A stretch of DNA of 16,873 nt from an uncultured Limnohabitans sp. (lineage in GTDB: Bacteria > Pseudomonadota > Gammaproteobacteria > Burkholderiales > Burkholderiaceae_C). Numbering within the stretch: the stretch's first letter is position 1; every line of letters starts with the position of its first letter. Below the pieces are notes generated by a model. That model searched no databases and was not told the origin of the DNA. It saw nothing but the letters and a program-made list of their open reading frames with translations. Both the position numbers and the translations under genes were made by a program. The stretch is from NCBI RefSeq assembly GCF_937889215.1, contig NZ_CALBEX010000578.1, forward strand, positions 1 through 16,873, given 5' to 3'. Below are positions 15,688 to 16,873 of this stretch, one piece after another.

Positions 15688-16107
15688 TCAGTCAGGGGAT
15701 TGAAGGGCGATCAAAACGCGTTGGGCGGCGGCGATCAGATCGGTGACCAGGCGTGTATCGACATCCATCATGCCTTCGTACTCGCCCAGGTTGCGCTTGT
15801 TGTGACACAAGTCCAGCACCCGCCAAACCTCAAGCCCCAGCCCCAGTGTGTGTGGCAATGCCTGAAAGACGATGTAACGGTTGCTCGGGCGAAAGCCTTT
15901 CTTTCGCAATGCAGCCAAACACAAGGCGTGTGCAGCGTTGTAGGCCAGATCAAAGCGGCTCTCCAGTGCCAGTGTGGCGTTGGCTGCATCGTTCAAGCGG
16001 GTGCTGCCCGTTCGCAGCAAACCCGCGATTTCGGCGGCGTCGGGTGGCTCAACTTTGAGCGAGCCGCTGGGGCCGCTCAGGTTTTCAAGTGGGGTGGGTG
16101 GGCTCAT
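15688..16107 (-). CDS. HEPN-like toxin partner of an MNT protein
   Basis: All-helical protein of 139 aa. Conserved stretches are RLNDAANATLALESRFDLAY (37-56), AAHALCLAAL (59-68), NRYIVFQALPHTLGL (76-90) and VWRVLDLCHNKRNLGEYEG (94-112). Within the last, Arg96 and His102 form R-X5-H, matching the RX4-6H ribonuclease signature of HEPN domains; Tyr110 follows closely. The first 30 residues look disordered. A strong AGGAGGA (16125-16119) precedes the ATG at 16107, and the gene overlaps the upstream MNT gene by 23 bases. HEPN/MNT pairs are known toxin-antitoxin systems in which the MNT protein can AMPylate the HEPN toxin. RNase activity here is inferred. Confidence 0.8.
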   Translation of the reverse strand: MSPPTPLENLSGPSGSLKVEPPDAAEIAGLLRTGSTRLNDAANATLALESRFDLAYNAAHALCLAALRKKGFRPSNRYIVFQALPHTLGLGLEVWRVLDLCHNKRNLGEYEGMMDVDTRLVTDLIAAAQRVLIALQSPD

Positions 16108-16708
16108 GTTGCGGTGACTCCTCCTGGCCGATCAGCCATATCTTTGGCTGTTGCATCACGCGGTTGATGAAGGCATTGTCACCCAGCTGGCGGGCTTTGA
16201 AGTCGGTTGATGAGTAAATGGCAGGGTTGATTGGGCGCCCCAGTGTTTGGCTGGCGGGCTCCAGCGCCGCAAATACATCACCATAGCCCAGCGTGTCGCT
16301 GACCAGCAGCACGTCGACATCACTGGCGCTGGTGTCTTGCTGCTTGGCCATGGAGCCAAACACAAACGCCAGCGAAATCTGCGGCGCAATCGGCAAGAGC
16401 GCCGTGCGCAGCACATCGGCCAGCCCCATGGTTTTCAGCACCAGAGCGCGCAGCTCGGTAAACACGGGCGAAGCCGCATTGGCCTGAAAGTGTTTTTGGT
16501 TGCCCTGTTTGCGCACCGTGAGCAAACCCGCTGCAGCCAGATCGGCCAACTCGCGCTGCACAGCGCCTGCGCCCGACTGAGCCAAGCCAATGACTTCATT
16601 GGTATAGAAGCTGCGGTCCGGCGCAACAAACAGCACGGCCAGCACCCGCTGACGCACCTTTGAAAACAGCGCGTCGGCGATGGAGGAGGTGATTGAAGCG
16701 GTATTCAT
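16085..16708 (-). CDS. winged-helix plus MNT nucleotidyltransferase protein (antitoxin-like)
   Basis: Two-domain protein of 207 aa. Residues about 15-75 form a winged helix (KVRQRVLAVLF, SFYTNEVIGLAQSGAGAVQRE, LADLAAAGLLTVRKQGNQKHF). Residues about 105-190 are a minimal nucleotidyltransferase with the exact signature GS-X10-DXD: Gly118-Ser119, Asp130, Asp132. It is the first gene of the pair, overlapping the HEPN gene by 23 bases. It would modify or bind the toxin and, through its N-terminal domain, repress its own promoter. I choose the ATG at 16708. An ATG at 16729 lies inside the likely -10 element, and 16714 is a third option. None has a Shine-Dalgarno sequence. The domain calls are firm; AMPylation is inferred from related systems. 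Confidence 0.82.
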   Translation of the reverse strand: MNTASITSSIADALFSKVRQRVLAVLFVAPDRSFYTNEVIGLAQSGAGAVQRELADLAAAGLLTVRKQGNQKHFQANAASPVFTELRALVLKTMGLADVLRTALLPIAPQISLAFVFGSMAKQQDTSASDVDVLLVSDTLGYGDVFAALEPASQTLGRPINPAIYSSTDFKARQLGDNAFINRVMQQPKIWLIGQEESPQHEPTHPT

Positions 16709-16744
16709 ACCCATAATGGGTTTGATCATACCTTATTTGGGTAT
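16707..16744 (-). promoter_or_regulatory. operator-like 38-bp dyad with -10 element at the MNT promoter
   Basis: The half-sites ATACCCATAATGGGTTTGA (16707-16725) and the reverse complement of 16726-16744 match at 14 of 19 positions, centred on TGATCA. The outermost arms ATACCCA/TGGGTAT are perfect. On the minus strand TATGAT (16730-16725) is a good -10 inside the dyad; no clear -35 is present. The likely repressor is the winged helix of the gene it controls. Confidence 0.6.
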
Positions 16745-16772
16745 TTTTTGAGGCGTCAGAGCACTTCAGTTG

Positions 16773-16873
16773 TTAGGACCTAAAACCCGACCCCGGCTCA
16801 TTCAAAAACGCCAGCTCCTCGGGCGTGGACGGGCGGCCGAGGATGGCAAAGATTTGGAATGAAAGGGTGGGGG
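16773..16873 (-). pseudogene. third DUF924-family copy, 3' end only, runs off the window
   Basis: Minus-strand sequence encoding the family C-terminus GRPSTPEELAFLNEPGSGF, then RS and a TAA stop (16773-16775). From 16810 to the window edge it matches 15109-15172 at 63 of 64 bases, including the same insertion that breaks the frame between the family's RYPH and ILGR motifs. It is therefore probably inactive too, although its 5' part is not visible. It ends about 43 bases upstream of the MNT promoter -10. Confidence 0.75.

Noticed and set aside
15124..15703. Plus-strand open frames opposite the broken DUF924 gene
   Set aside because: They have no conserved features and are complements of recognisable DUF924 sequence on the minus strand.
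14208..16873. Integron-type cassette array
   Set aside because: TA genes in a row suggested cassettes, but the recurring sequence between them is DUF924 coding sequence. I see no attC-like folded site (RYYYAAC/GTTRRRY cores) and no integrase.

Overview
The window looks like a high-GC betaproteobacterial chromosome, most likely Burkholderiales close to Comamonadaceae. This is inferred from the protein sequences (PaaK, Dcd, the BMP-family binding proteins, an adenine-deaminase-type Add) and codon use; no rRNA or other marker gene is present. I see no tRNA, rRNA, CRISPR array, transposase or integrase.

Region 1 (1-1339): the 3' part of a phenylacetate-CoA ligase gene (paaK) enters from the left. 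It converges on guaD, and a facing pair of REP-like palindromic repeats lies between them.

Region 2 (1335-10319): a purine uptake and salvage locus. Guanine deaminase (guaD, minus strand) is divergent from a four-gene plus-strand operon for a nucleoside/nucleobase ABC importer: a double ATPase, two permeases and a BMP-family lipoprotein. That operon ends at a strong intrinsic terminator. A second plus-strand operon follows: a BenE-family transporter, a 74-aa protein of unknown function, and an Add-family enzyme whose motifs fit adenine deaminase. Together these genes would import purines and deaminate guanine to xanthine and adenine to hypoxanthine.

Region 3 (10320-13866): a decayed C-terminal remnant of an AAA_4/RecG-C-type ATP-binding regulator, a metallophosphoesterase, a YciI-like protein, a second BMP-family binding protein without its own transporter genes, and dCTP deaminase (dcd).

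Region 4 (13867-16873): an accessory region. After a gene-free stretch with REP-like repeats come two toxin-antitoxin-like modules on the minus strand: a TumE/TumA-like pair and a HEPN/MNT pair in which the MNT protein carries an N-terminal winged helix. Each module lies between fragments of one DUF924-family gene, giving DUF924 - TA - DUF924 - TA - DUF924, all in the same orientation. All three DUF924 copies are damaged, and two share the same frameshifting lesion. Each TA module has a dyad-symmetric, operator-like sequence at its promoter. This repeat-bounded array is the most unusual feature of the window.
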